DNA of 64,000 bases from Pedobacter psychrodurus. GTDB taxonomy: Bacteria > Bacteroidota > Bacteroidia > Sphingobacteriales > Sphingobacteriaceae. A model generated the notes under the pieces. The model saw only the letters and a list, made by a program, of their open reading frames with translations, made no database searches and was not told the origin of the DNA. The translations under genes and the position numbers were made by a program. Position 1 is the stretch's first letter. Each line of letters begins with the position of its first letter. The stretch lies in the NCBI RefSeq assembly GCF_004331735.1, contig NZ_SJSO01000001.1, forward strand, positions 310,001-374,000. The letters run 5' to 3'. Positions 1 to 7,632 of this stretch are shown here, piece by piece.

Positions 1-36
1 ATTATATATTTTTTAATTTATAAAAATAGTAATTTT

Positions 37-1113
37 TTAGCAATTCACCATTTGCGCATTGTTGATGGATATTTGTTGTGCAATTTTACTTGCGATATCT
101 CCAAATATAACATCCAGCAAAGGATTTTGGTTCAATGCCACTGGCTTCCCTTTATCTCCAGCCTCCGAAATACTCTGGATAATCGGAATTTCGCCTAGAA
201 AAGGCACATCAAAGCGTGCTGCAAGTTCGGTGCCACCACCTTTTCCGAATATATAATATTTATTCTCCGGCAATTCTGCTGGTGTAAAATACGACATGTT
301 TTCTATAACACCTAAAATCGGGATATTAATCCCTGGCATCCTGAACATGGCCAAACCTTTATGCGTATCGGCCAGGGCAACTTGCTGAGGCGTAGTAACC
401 ACAACAGCACCCGAAATTGGGAAACTCTGGGTAATGGTGATGTGGATATCGCCTGTTCCCGGTGGAAGATCTACGATCAGATAGTCTAGTTCTCCCCAGT
501 TGGTATCGTTAAACAATTGTTTTACTGCATTCGAAGCCATTGGTCCACGCCAAGGCACTGGCTGTCCCGGATCTGCAAAAAACCCCAAGGACAATAACTT
601 GATCCCGTATTTTTCGATTGGTAAAATTTTCGTTTTGCCATCAGCTGTTTCTTCAGCGCCTGGTTTTGCATCAACCAGATCGAACATGGTTGGTACCGAT
701 GGCCCATAAATATCAGCATCGATAAGGCCAACTTTAGCGCCATCTTTAGCCAGTACAACGGCCAGATTACTCGCTACAGTAGATTTACCAACTCCTCCTT
801 TACCAGATGAAACCAAAATGATGTTTTTGATGTTATCTAACGATGATGAATTGCTTGGTTGGGTAACCCTCGAAGTTACATTGATTACTACTTCTGCCGT
901 TGGCGATACAAAATGCTTGATGGCATTTGTACAGGCATTTTTTAGCATTTCCTTCATCGGACATGCCGGCGTAGTAAGCTCTAATGTAAAATTGACCTGG
1001 TTATCTGTAATCTGTAAATCTTTAATCATGTTTAAAGTAACCAGATCTTTTTTAAGATCGGGATCTTCGACATTTTTAAGTGCATCTAAAACTTGTTGCG
1101 GGCTAATCTGCAT
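37..1113 (-). CDS. mrp: Mrp/ApbC/NBP35-family Fe-S cluster carrier ATPase
   Basis: A 358-residue cytoplasmic P-loop protein of the Mrp/ApbC family, which carries Fe-S clusters to apoproteins. Residues about 5-80 form the MIP18/DUF59-like domain. The deviant Walker A motif SGKGGVGKST lies at about 103-112, and the switch region follows with DADIYGPS and DLPPGTGD. The usual C-terminal CxxC that bridges the cluster between subunits (after ENMSxF) is absent: the stretch at about 270-290 reads ENMSYFTPAELPENK with no cysteine. I recall this as typical for Bacteroidota members, but the cluster ligands are then unclear. It is transcribed away from the divergent gene at 1245. Family call is secure; the exact client proteins are not. 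Confidence 0.93.
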   Translation of the reverse strand: MQISPQQVLDALKNVEDPDLKKDLVTLNMIKDLQITDNQVNFTLELTTPACPMKEMLKNACTNAIKHFVSPTAEVVINVTSRVTQPSNSSSLDNIKNIILVSSGKGGVGKSTVASNLAVVLAKDGAKVGLIDADIYGPSVPTMFDLVDAKPGAEETADGKTKILPIEKYGIKLLSLGFFADPGQPVPWRGPMASNAVKQLFNDTNWGELDYLIVDLPPGTGDIHITITQSFPISGAVVVTTPQQVALADTHKGLAMFRMPGINIPILGVIENMSYFTPAELPENKYYIFGKGGGTELAARFDVPFLGEIPIIQSISEAGDKGKPVALNQNPLLDVIFGDIASKIAQQISINNAQMVNC

Positions 1114-1244
1114 GGTATTAATTTAAATTCAAAATTAACAAAACATAGCCACAAATACTTTTATTTAGGCTTTTTAACTGTAATTTTAACACGAAATAAA
1201 CATTTAATTGTTACGTTTAAGCAATTAACCATTTTAACGACTAT

Positions 1245-3404
1245 ATGCGAATACCAAAAATTAAGATCCCCAAAAAATATTTAAAAATCGGAGCCTGGGT
1301 TTTAGGTGTTTTTTTAGTTGTTTGTATTGCTTTAGGTGCAGTAGCCTATAGCAAAAGGGAAGCACTTCTTAAAAAAATGGTGGCCAAAGCAATTGCTAAA
1401 GCTGATAAAGATTATGGTTTGGAGGTTAAAATCGGATCGGCTGGTTTTACCGGGCTTAGCACCGTAAAAATGACCAACATTTCTGTTGTTCCTAAAGATA
1501 GAGATACACTTTCGAACATTGGTGAACTCAGTGTGGGTGTAAAACTTTTGCCGCTTATTTTTGGTAAAGTAAAACTCTCAGAAGTAAAACTGAACAATGG
1601 ATTTGTAAGTGTAGTACTGAAAGATTCGACCACAAACATCGATTTTATCTTAAAAAGAAAGAAAAAAGACAGCGCTCAAACCAATGCAAAAGCCAACTTA
1701 GCAGAAATAGCCAGTAACATCTTAAATCAGGTTTTATATAAAATTCCTGACGATATGGATGTGAAGAACATGGTTTTTAAATTAAATGATCACGATACTG
1801 CCAAATTGAGTTTTGCAACTACTGCTATAATTGATGGCGGCGATTTAAAATCGACCATTGATGTGAATAACAACGAATCTACCTGGCATGTAGATGGTTA
1901 TGTAAACCCTGGCAGCAAAGAATTGAGCTTCACCGCTTATGCCGATGGAAAAAAACTGGAATTACCTTACCTGAACAATAAGCTCCACGCAAAAATCAGC
2001 TTCGATACCTTGCAAACCGAACTTAAAAATGCAAAATACAGTGGCGACGATTATAAGATATCAGGCTCTTGGTCGGTAAAAAACATGTTAATTAATCAAC
2101 CACGCATTGCATCAAAAGATATCATTGTACAAAGTGCAAAATTGGATGCAGATGTTTTAGTTGGCCCCAATTATATTGCTTTAGACAGTACCTCAACAGC
2201 TTACCTAAAAAATGCACAGATCCATCCCTTTGTTAAATATACTTTAGGCAAGAACAAAATATATGAGTTAAAGCTAAATGCCGAAGAACAGGATGCTCAA
2301 GGGGTTTTAGATGCTTTTCCACAAGGCTTGTTCGAATCGCTGGAAGGATTAAAAGTACAGGGTAAGGTTAAATACAACCTTAATTTTTATTTAGACACTA
2401 AAATACCGGATAGTGTTCGCTTTAGCTCTACGTTAACACCGGTTGATTTCAAAATTGTGCAGTGGGGTAAAACCAATCTGCAAAAAATTAACAGTCCATT
2501 TGTTTACACACCTTATGAGTATGGTAAACCGATGCGCGATATTACCATAGGCCCATCAAACTCAAATTTTACGCCTTTATCTTCGATATCTAAAAACTTT
2601 ATTAATGCGGTTTTAACAGCAGAAGATCCTTCATTTTTTACACATAATGGTTTTGTTGAAGAATCGATCCGTAAATCTATCGCCGTAAACTTTAAAGAAA
2701 AGAAATTTAAACGCGGCGGTAGCACGATTAGCATGCAGCTGGTTAAAAACGTTTATTTAAGCCGTCAAAAAACATTGGCCCGTAAAGCTGAAGAAATTTT
2801 AATTGTTTGGCTTATCGAACATAATCACCTGGTAAGCAAACAACGGATGCTCGAGGTATATTTCAACATTATGGAATTAGGCCAGAATATTTATGGAATA
2901 GGTGAAGCTTCGCGCTATTATTTCGGAAAACAACCTGCCGATTTAACCATTGGTGATGGTTTGTTTCTGGCGAGTATTGTACCGAAACCAAAAGCATCTA
3001 TGTACAAATTTATGGCCGATGGAAGCTTGAAATCTTACATGTTCAACTACTTTAGGTTTATGGGAAATATCATGGCAAGGAGAGGCCTGGTAGCAAGCGA
3101 TACTTCTGGTTATGGTTTTTATAATGTACGTTTAAGAGAAGGTTTACGCCAGTATTTAGCACCTGATACTGCCGTTATCGACACAACAGTATTTGACGAT
3201 GATGAAGATGGTTTACCACCTGTAATTGTGCAGGATAAAAACAAAAGTTTATTCGATCGTATTTTTGGCGGAGGGTCTAAAAAAGATACTTCGAGCAAAC
3301 AGATAACTAACCCTGCTGATACTGGTAAAACCAAAAAACAGTTGAGGCAAGAACGCAGGGAAGAACGTAGGAAACAAAAGGAATTGGAAAAGACGCAGAA
3401 GTAA
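1245..3404 (+). CDS. AsmA-like / GT51 peptidoglycan transglycosylase fusion
   Basis: A 719-residue inner-membrane protein. One TM helix lies at about 11-33, followed by a roughly 400-residue periplasmic segment resembling the AsmA family N-terminus (helix, then beta-rich repeats). The C-terminal part, about 440-620, is a GT51 glycosyltransferase: catalytic Glu in EDPSFF (about 460), RGGSTISMQL (about 489) and the later EVYFNIMELG motif. GT51 enzymes polymerise lipid II into glycan strands. No transpeptidase (PBP) domain follows; the protein ends in a Lys/Arg/Glu-rich tail. It is therefore a monofunctional transglycosylase with an unusual N-terminal extension. ATG at 1245 precedes a basic N-terminus that fits a signal anchor. 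Confidence 0.85.
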   Translation: MRIPKIKIPKKYLKIGAWVLGVFLVVCIALGAVAYSKREALLKKMVAKAIAKADKDYGLEVKIGSAGFTGLSTVKMTNISVVPKDRDTLSNIGELSVGVKLLPLIFGKVKLSEVKLNNGFVSVVLKDSTTNIDFILKRKKKDSAQTNAKANLAEIASNILNQVLYKIPDDMDVKNMVFKLNDHDTAKLSFATTAIIDGGDLKSTIDVNNNESTWHVDGYVNPGSKELSFTAYADGKKLELPYLNNKLHAKISFDTLQTELKNAKYSGDDYKISGSWSVKNMLINQPRIASKDIIVQSAKLDADVLVGPNYIALDSTSTAYLKNAQIHPFVKYTLGKNKIYELKLNAEEQDAQGVLDAFPQGLFESLEGLKVQGKVKYNLNFYLDTKIPDSVRFSSTLTPVDFKIVQWGKTNLQKINSPFVYTPYEYGKPMRDITIGPSNSNFTPLSSISKNFINAVLTAEDPSFFTHNGFVEESIRKSIAVNFKEKKFKRGGSTISMQLVKNVYLSRQKTLARKAEEILIVWLIEHNHLVSKQRMLEVYFNIMELGQNIYGIGEASRYYFGKQPADLTIGDGLFLASIVPKPKASMYKFMADGSLKSYMFNYFRFMGNIMARRGLVASDTSGYGFYNVRLREGLRQYLAPDTAVIDTTVFDDDEDGLPPVIVQDKNKSLFDRIFGGGSKKDTSSKQITNPADTGKTKKQLRQERREERRKQKELEKTQK

Positions 3405-3457
3405 TCAGTTTTCAGTTGCCAATTGGCAGTTTTCAGTTCGCAGTTGACAGTTAACCA
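3405..3457. repeat. Degenerate CAGTTTTCAGTT simple repeat
   Basis: Just after the transglycosylase stop codon the sequence consists of repeated cAGTTttCAGTTg-type units, including TTGCCAATTGGCAG as a small palindrome. No gene is visible in it; it separates the transglycosylase from hpt. Confidence 0.6.
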
Positions 3458-3521
3458 GTTTATCCTATTGACCCTAGCAATCCAACAATAAAACAATTAA
3501 CAATAACCTTTCAACAGCAGC

Positions 3522-4064
3522 ATGCATAAAATAAAAGTAGAGGATAAAGAGTTCGAGATATTTTTAGAGAATGACACCCTAAACAAAAGGATACGTTTGC
3601 TGGGCATCCAGATTAATGTTGACTATGAGGGCAAATGCCCATTGTTTATCGGCGTGCTAAACGGCAGTTTCCTGTTTATGGCCGATTTGATCAAAGAAAT
3701 TAACGTACCCTGCGAAGTTGCTTTTATGCGTGTAGCCTCATATGAAGGAACAGCAAGTTCGGGAAATGTAAAAGAATTAATCGGACTGCCGGATAACATC
3801 GAAGGCAGAGATATTATCATTGTGGAAGATATTGTTGATACGGGCTTAACCTTAACGCATATTTTAAAAACGATAAAAGAAAAAAATCCTGCTTCAATTA
3901 AAGTAGCTTCTCTTTTACTTAAGCCAAGTGCTTTAAAATATGAAATTGAAGAACTAGAATACATTGGTTTTGAAATACCTAATGAGTTTGTGGTGGGTTA
4001 CGGATTAGATTATAATGGCCTTGGTAGAAACTTGACTGATATTTACAGAGCAACAGAGGCATAA
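3522..4064 (+). CDS. hpt: Hypoxanthine phosphoribosyltransferase
   Basis: A 180-residue purine-salvage enzyme of the type I PRTase fold. It converts hypoxanthine (and usually guanine) plus PRPP to IMP or GMP in the cytoplasm. The PRPP-binding loop IIIVEDIVDTGLTL is at about 96-109. The N-terminal NGSFLFMADL and the C-terminal FVVGYGLDYNGLGRNL match the family, and length is normal. It lies 117 bp after the transglycosylase and 55 bp before the phosphatidylserine decarboxylase, in the same direction, so co-transcription with psd is possible. Confidence 0.95.
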   Translation: MHKIKVEDKEFEIFLENDTLNKRIRLLGIQINVDYEGKCPLFIGVLNGSFLFMADLIKEINVPCEVAFMRVASYEGTASSGNVKELIGLPDNIEGRDIIIVEDIVDTGLTLTHILKTIKEKNPASIKVASLLLKPSALKYEIEELEYIGFEIPNEFVVGYGLDYNGLGRNLTDIYRATEA

Positions 4065-4119
4065 TTTTTAGATTGGATTAATTTATTTTTCGCACCTTTG
4101 CCCAATAATTTCTAAAACA

Positions 4120-4779
4120 ATGACCATACATAAAGAAGGCTACACCACCATTGCCTTAAGCATATTGTTTATCTTCGTAATCAACGCCGTAGTCGATTAT
4201 AAATATCACGACATAACCTGGTTGCGCTGGTTCATTTATATCTTTTCAGCCGCATTATTTATCATTGTGTTGCAGTTTTTCCGAAACCCAAGCCGCAGCT
4301 TTTCTTCGGGAGAAAACTTGGTTATCTGCCCTGCAGATGGTAAAGTTGTAGTAATTGAAGAAACAGAAGAAGGTGAATATTTTAAAGATAAACGACTACA
4401 AGTTTCGATTTTTATGTCGCCAGTAAATGTTCACATTAACCGTAATCCAATTTCTGGAGTGGTGAAATTCTTTAAATACCACCCGGGAAAATACCTTGCT
4501 GCGTGGAATCCAAAATCATCAACAGAGAACGAACGTACTACAACTGTTGTGGAGCATAAAAACGGCACACCAGTATTGTTCCGTCAAATTGCCGGTGCTT
4601 TAGCCCGTAGAATTGTATGGTATGTAAAAGAAGGCGATCAGGTGGTACAAACCGAGCAATTTGGTTTCATTAAATTCGGATCCAGGGTTGATGTATTTTT
4701 ACCTGTAGGCACAAAAGTGAACGTAGAGCTTAATCAGGTAGTAAAAGGTGGAATAACTACACTAGCTACTTTGAGTTAA
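4120..4779 (+). CDS. psd: Phosphatidylserine decarboxylase family protein (short form)
   Basis: A 219-residue enzyme making phosphatidylethanolamine from phosphatidylserine. It is the short, archaeal-like Psd type. One or two TM helices lie at about 10-55. The domain contains the metal/active-site stretch SPVNVHINRNP. The IKFGSRVDVFLP motif at about 185-196 is the self-cleavage site, where the Ser after Gly becomes the pyruvoyl group and splits the chain into beta and alpha subunits. A strong terminator follows at 4806, so psd ends its operon. A near-consensus -7 box (CACCTTTG at 4093) sits 19 bp upstream. Confidence 0.93.
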   Translation: MTIHKEGYTTIALSILFIFVINAVVDYKYHDITWLRWFIYIFSAALFIIVLQFFRNPSRSFSSGENLVICPADGKVVVIEETEEGEYFKDKRLQVSIFMSPVNVHINRNPISGVVKFFKYHPGKYLAAWNPKSSTENERTTTVVEHKNGTPVLFRQIAGALARRIVWYVKEGDQVVQTEQFGFIKFGSRVDVFLPVGTKVNVELNQVVKGGITTLATLS

Positions 4780-4805
4780 GCGCCACATAACAGAATATAA
4801 GAGAA

Positions 4806-4838
4806 GCCGTCCCGATGTAAAATCGGGACGGCTTTTTT
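4806..4838 (+). terminator. Rho-independent terminator of psd
   Basis: A perfect 11-bp stem (GCCGTCCCGAT / ATCGGGACGGC, loop GTAAA) is followed by six T residues, 26 bp after the psd stop codon. Confidence 0.93.
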
Positions 4839-4916
4839 ATTTTTAGCTACTTGGATATCTGTGAGGACACAGACCACGGAAGTTGAAAGATTTTGAAACA
4901 CAAAAAGCTGCCACTT

Positions 4917-5007
4917 AAACCTGATCGAAGCGGGATGCCGATATTTCAATCGGCAGAAGCGTGAGCAGGAACAAACTTCAATAGTTCCACTGCCCTTGCT
5001 TTCCAAA
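4917..5007 (+). repeat. TAAACC...TTTCCAAA element, solitary copy A
   Basis: A 91-bp element beginning TAAACCTGAT, with a central hairpin (TGCCGAT / ATCGGCA) and ending TGCTTTCCAAA plus an A-rich tail. The same start, hairpin and end recur at 33365-33472 and 50881-50974 on this strand and at two inverted sites. Function unknown. Confidence 0.75.
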
Positions 5008-5074
5008 AAGAAAAAGAATTATACATTCCTATTATCCGTAAGACACCAATGTTATTAAATTAAACTCTCACTCG

Positions 5075-5152
5075 TTGTCAGTCTGAGCTTGTCGAAGACC
5101 TTAAATGCGAAAAACCTAAAAAAGATTGTCCTTCGACAAGCTCAGGATGACA
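5075..5152. repeat. GTCA/TGAC palindromic intergenic element E1
   Basis: Inverted repeat with perfect 15-bp arms (CTGAGCTTGTCGAAG at 5083-5097; complement at 5131-5145), bounded by TTGTCA and TGACA. It belongs to a family of similar hairpins between genes across this window. Located downstream of the convergent MscS gene end, where it could also slow or stop transcription. Confidence 0.75.
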
Positions 5153-5215
5153 TCTTTTTTGTTTTTCTACTAAATAATAGCATTTAGTTACACAGACCAC
5201 GGAATCTGTCACTAT

Positions 5216-6391
5216 TTAATCCATAGTATCATTACCTACCTCTTCATTATGACCTGCCGGAGCCGGTCTATCGCTAATTAAGCGCTGTGTAGGATAAGCA
5301 AAATCTGATTTATTCCGGATAACGATATCCATAATTTCAAGATTGATTTCTTGCCTGATTTTAAGGAATTCGGCATATTCGAGTACAGTTACGAAATAGT
5401 TAACTTCTACATTCAACCCAGAATCGCCAAAGCTTTTAAAAGAAGCATTACCATCATCGCTGGTACCTTGATGATCGTTGATGTAACTTTCTATTTCGCT
5501 AATGATTTTTCTTAGCGATGCTGAATTGGTTTCGTAAGTAAGTCCAATAATAAAAGATACTTTCCGCGAATCCCTCAGCGATAGATTTTCTAAAACACCA
5601 TCAATCATCCCTCTATTGGGTATAGTAGCCATGGTTTTTTCGGAAGTCCTTATTCTGGTACTCCTAAACCCTACTTTTTCAACCGTTCCCTCCACACCAT
5701 CAACTTTTACCAGATCGCCCACGGTAAATGGTTTATCTAAAAAGATGGTGAATGAACCTATTAAGTTCTCTAAGCTCTCTTTAGCGGCCAAAGCAATGGC
5801 AATACCACCAATACCCAATCCTGTAATCAGCGTTAATACATTAACCTCGAAAACAAAACCCAGAAGGGTGAAGAAACCGATAAAGATTACGATCGTTTTA
5901 AACAGTTCTTTTAAAAAGGGCACCAATTGATCGTCAGCCTTATTGTTAGTAAGCGATGCTTTATATAGCAAAACGTGGGTAATGAAATCGATTATCCTTA
6001 AAATAATCCAAAAAATAGACAGGATGATCCCAAACAAAAATATCCGGTCAATACAATCGCCAATCGTTACAGGTATCAACTCTTTAACCTTGCCAATTAA
6101 TTTGCTATAATGGAACACAGCCACCTCTAACGGGTGTTTTAATTGGTTAATGGAAAGATAAAGTGTTGTTAACAGAATAAAAACCTCAATGGGTTTTACC
6201 AATAAGGCAACGAAAGCATCGTTATGCGATTGGTTTGAAAAGTTTCTGAAAAGCTTAAACAGTAATCTGCTTAACAGCTTAGAAACAATATTCTTAAAAA
6301 CTAAGCCTAAAAAAAGTATCCCTCCGAAAAGGAAATAGGCTTTTATGGTGTTGCCCCAAAAAACTTGGTCGAAAAAAGCAGAATCTAACAT
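5216..6391 (-). CDS. MscS-family mechanosensitive channel
   Basis: A 391-residue small-conductance mechanosensitive channel homologue of the inner membrane that releases solutes on osmotic downshock. About four hydrophobic helices cover residues 15-180. The pore-lining TM3 and beta domain follow with the hallmark GLGIGGIAIALAAKESLENLIGS region and then FTVGDLVKVDGVEGTVEKVGFRSTRIRT. The tail is short and acidic. I use ATG 6391 rather than the upstream TTG at 6406, because a -7 box (TACCTTTG, 6396-6403) overlaps the TTG and lies 4 nt before this ATG, implying a leaderless mRNA. A terminator at 6416 separates it from rplS. Confidence 0.9.
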   Translation of the reverse strand: MLDSAFFDQVFWGNTIKAYFLFGGILFLGLVFKNIVSKLLSRLLFKLFRNFSNQSHNDAFVALLVKPIEVFILLTTLYLSINQLKHPLEVAVFHYSKLIGKVKELIPVTIGDCIDRIFLFGIILSIFWIILRIIDFITHVLLYKASLTNNKADDQLVPFLKELFKTIVIFIGFFTLLGFVFEVNVLTLITGLGIGGIAIALAAKESLENLIGSFTIFLDKPFTVGDLVKVDGVEGTVEKVGFRSTRIRTSEKTMATIPNRGMIDGVLENLSLRDSRKVSFIIGLTYETNSASLRKIISEIESYINDHQGTSDDGNASFKSFGDSGLNVEVNYFVTVLEYAEFLKIRQEINLEIMDIVIRNKSDFAYPTQRLISDRPAPAGHNEEVGNDTMD

Positions 6392-6395
6392 TTTA

Positions 6396-6403
6396 CAAAG
6401 GTA
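6396..6403 (-). promoter_or_regulatory. -7 box of the MscS gene, probably leaderless
   Basis: TACCTTTG on the minus strand matches the Bacteroidota -7 consensus TAnnTTTG exactly and ends 4 nt before ATG 6391. No clear -33 TTTG is seen at the right distance. Confidence 0.55.
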
Positions 6404-6407
6404 CAAA

Positions 6408-6439
6408 CAAAAAAACCTCCACGAAATTAATCGTGAAGG
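6408..6439 (-). terminator. Terminator of rplS
   Basis: Read on the minus strand, CCTTCACGA pairs with TCGTGGAGG (one G-T wobble) and is followed by a run of seven T residues. It lies 22 bp past the rplS stop. Confidence 0.85.
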
Positions 6440-6461
6440 CTATATCTTATAATAAAGAATA

Positions 6462-6809
6462 TTATTTTCTCAAAGATTTGATACGGGCAGCTTTACCAGT
6501 TAAAGCACGTAAATAGAACAATTTCGCTCTACGAACTTTACCATAGCTATTCACTTCTACCTTCTCAATGTTTGGAGAATTAATAGGGAAAATACGCTCA
6601 ACCCCAATACTGTTACTCATTTTACGAACTGTGAAAGTTTCGTTAGCACCAGCACTGTTACGTTGTATTACAACACCTTGGTAAATTTGGATACGTTCCT
6701 TATTACCTTCGCGAATTTTATAGTGTACGCTCACTGTATCGCCAGACTTGAACGCAGGAAAATCTTTTTTCGCGATGGCCTGCTCTTCAACAAATTTTAC
6801 TAAATCCAT
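6462..6809 (-). CDS. rplS: 50S ribosomal protein L19
   Basis: A 115-residue ribosomal protein of the large subunit, located at the 30S-50S interface. The family motif region [20 protein letters not shown] and [11 protein letters not shown], then [20 protein letters not shown], are all present; length is normal. In many bacteria it closes the rpsP-rimM-trmD-rplS operon, but here it sits 3.3 kb from trmD on the same strand, with a two-component pair and an LRR gene between. A weak -7-like box (TAATATTG, 6857-6864) suggests its own promoter. Confidence 0.97.
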   Translation of the reverse strand: MDLVKFVEEQAIAKKDFPAFKSGDTVSVHYKIREGNKERIQIYQGVVIQRNSAGANETFTVRKMSNSIGVERIFPINSPNIEKVEVNSYGKVRRAKLFYLRALTGKAARIKSLRK

Positions 6810-7029
6810 GATTTTAAGCTATTAAATCGATATTTCATCCCGTGAAAATCGGATTGCAATATTAGGGATTATTTTTGATAAAAAAAAACCTAATTTAATT
6901 TTTTCCACAATCTTTATGAATTCCACATTCGATTGTGTTAAATGCTTCTATTCCAAAAGGTCAGCAGGGCACTTATTGCGAAATTTAGTATTCAATATTC
7001 TGAGGTAAATTATTTACCTACGCTTTATC

Positions 7030-7518
7030 TTAAGTGTGTATAGTGCAGTTGGGCAATGTTTCTTCCGCTTTAATAATTTTTTCCAAAATAGCATCCCAAC
7101 TTTCTTCTACCCCCTCCTCGTGAGGTGATATATGCAGCTCTTTTAGGTTTTTTAAATCTTTTAAAACCGATATATCTTCTAACCTGATTTTAGTTTTCCA
7201 AATATCGAGGTATTCCAAATCGGTCAGTTTGTTCAGATAGGGCAAACACGCTTTAGTAATATTTTCATGCTTCATGAGCGTTAAATGTTTAAGCTGCTTA
7301 ATATTACTGATCAATTTCACGCCCTCATCGGTTACCCTTGTTTCTTTCAAATAAACGCTCTCCATAACAGAAACTTTTGCAAAAAGCATGGCTAAATACT
7401 CATCATCAACCAACGAATCAATGCTGGTAAAACCAGGCAGTTCCGTAGGGATGTTTTTAGCTTCGGTAATATGCCCAAAATGCCACCAGAATTGTTTTTC
7501 TAATCCTTTAAGTCTCAT
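7030..7518 (-). CDS. Small leucine-rich-repeat protein
   Basis: A 162-residue protein without a signal peptide or TM segment, so probably cytoplasmic. Residues about 50-150 hold four to five leucine-rich repeats of the type LKHLTLMKHENITKACLPYL, LTDLEYLDIWKT, LKNLKELHIS. LRR proteins bind other proteins; the partner is not suggested here. It lies between rplS and the histidine kinase on the same strand, separated by gaps of 220 and 114 bp. The ancestral translation operon is interrupted here. I recognise the fold, not a specific function. Confidence 0.7.
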   Translation of the reverse strand: MRLKGLEKQFWWHFGHITEAKNIPTELPGFTSIDSLVDDEYLAMLFAKVSVMESVYLKETRVTDEGVKLISNIKQLKHLTLMKHENITKACLPYLNKLTDLEYLDIWKTKIRLEDISVLKDLKNLKELHISPHEEGVEESWDAILEKIIKAEETLPNCTIHT

Positions 7519-7632
7519 TTTATTAAAGGGTGTATTGCTTTTATTAAGCTAAAGTACATGAAAGTTACTCTGGCAGAAATACCCTTTAAAGGGTATATTT
7601 AAAGCTACTGAACCTACGAAAACGGATAAAGG

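Larger units (their letters stand above)
4867..5204. repeat. 15-bp direct repeat flanking two intergenic repeat elements
   Basis: The 436 bp between psd and the MscS gene hold no credible gene. The 15-mer ACACAGACCACGGAA occurs exactly at 4867-4881 and 5190-5204. Between the copies lie one TAAACC-type element (4917-5007) and one GTCA/TGAC hairpin (5075-5152). A short open frame on the minus strand here merely reads through the repeats. Confidence 0.6.

Noticed and set aside
818..1126. Open frames antisense to mrp and other long genes (for example inside mfd, ftsH, metE, dsbD)
   Set aside because: They are shadows of well-supported genes with no family features of their own.
4776..5006. 76-residue minus-strand open frame after psd
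   Set aside because: It runs through the psd terminator and repeat copy A; codon use and the related repeat at 50881 show it is not a conserved coding sequence.
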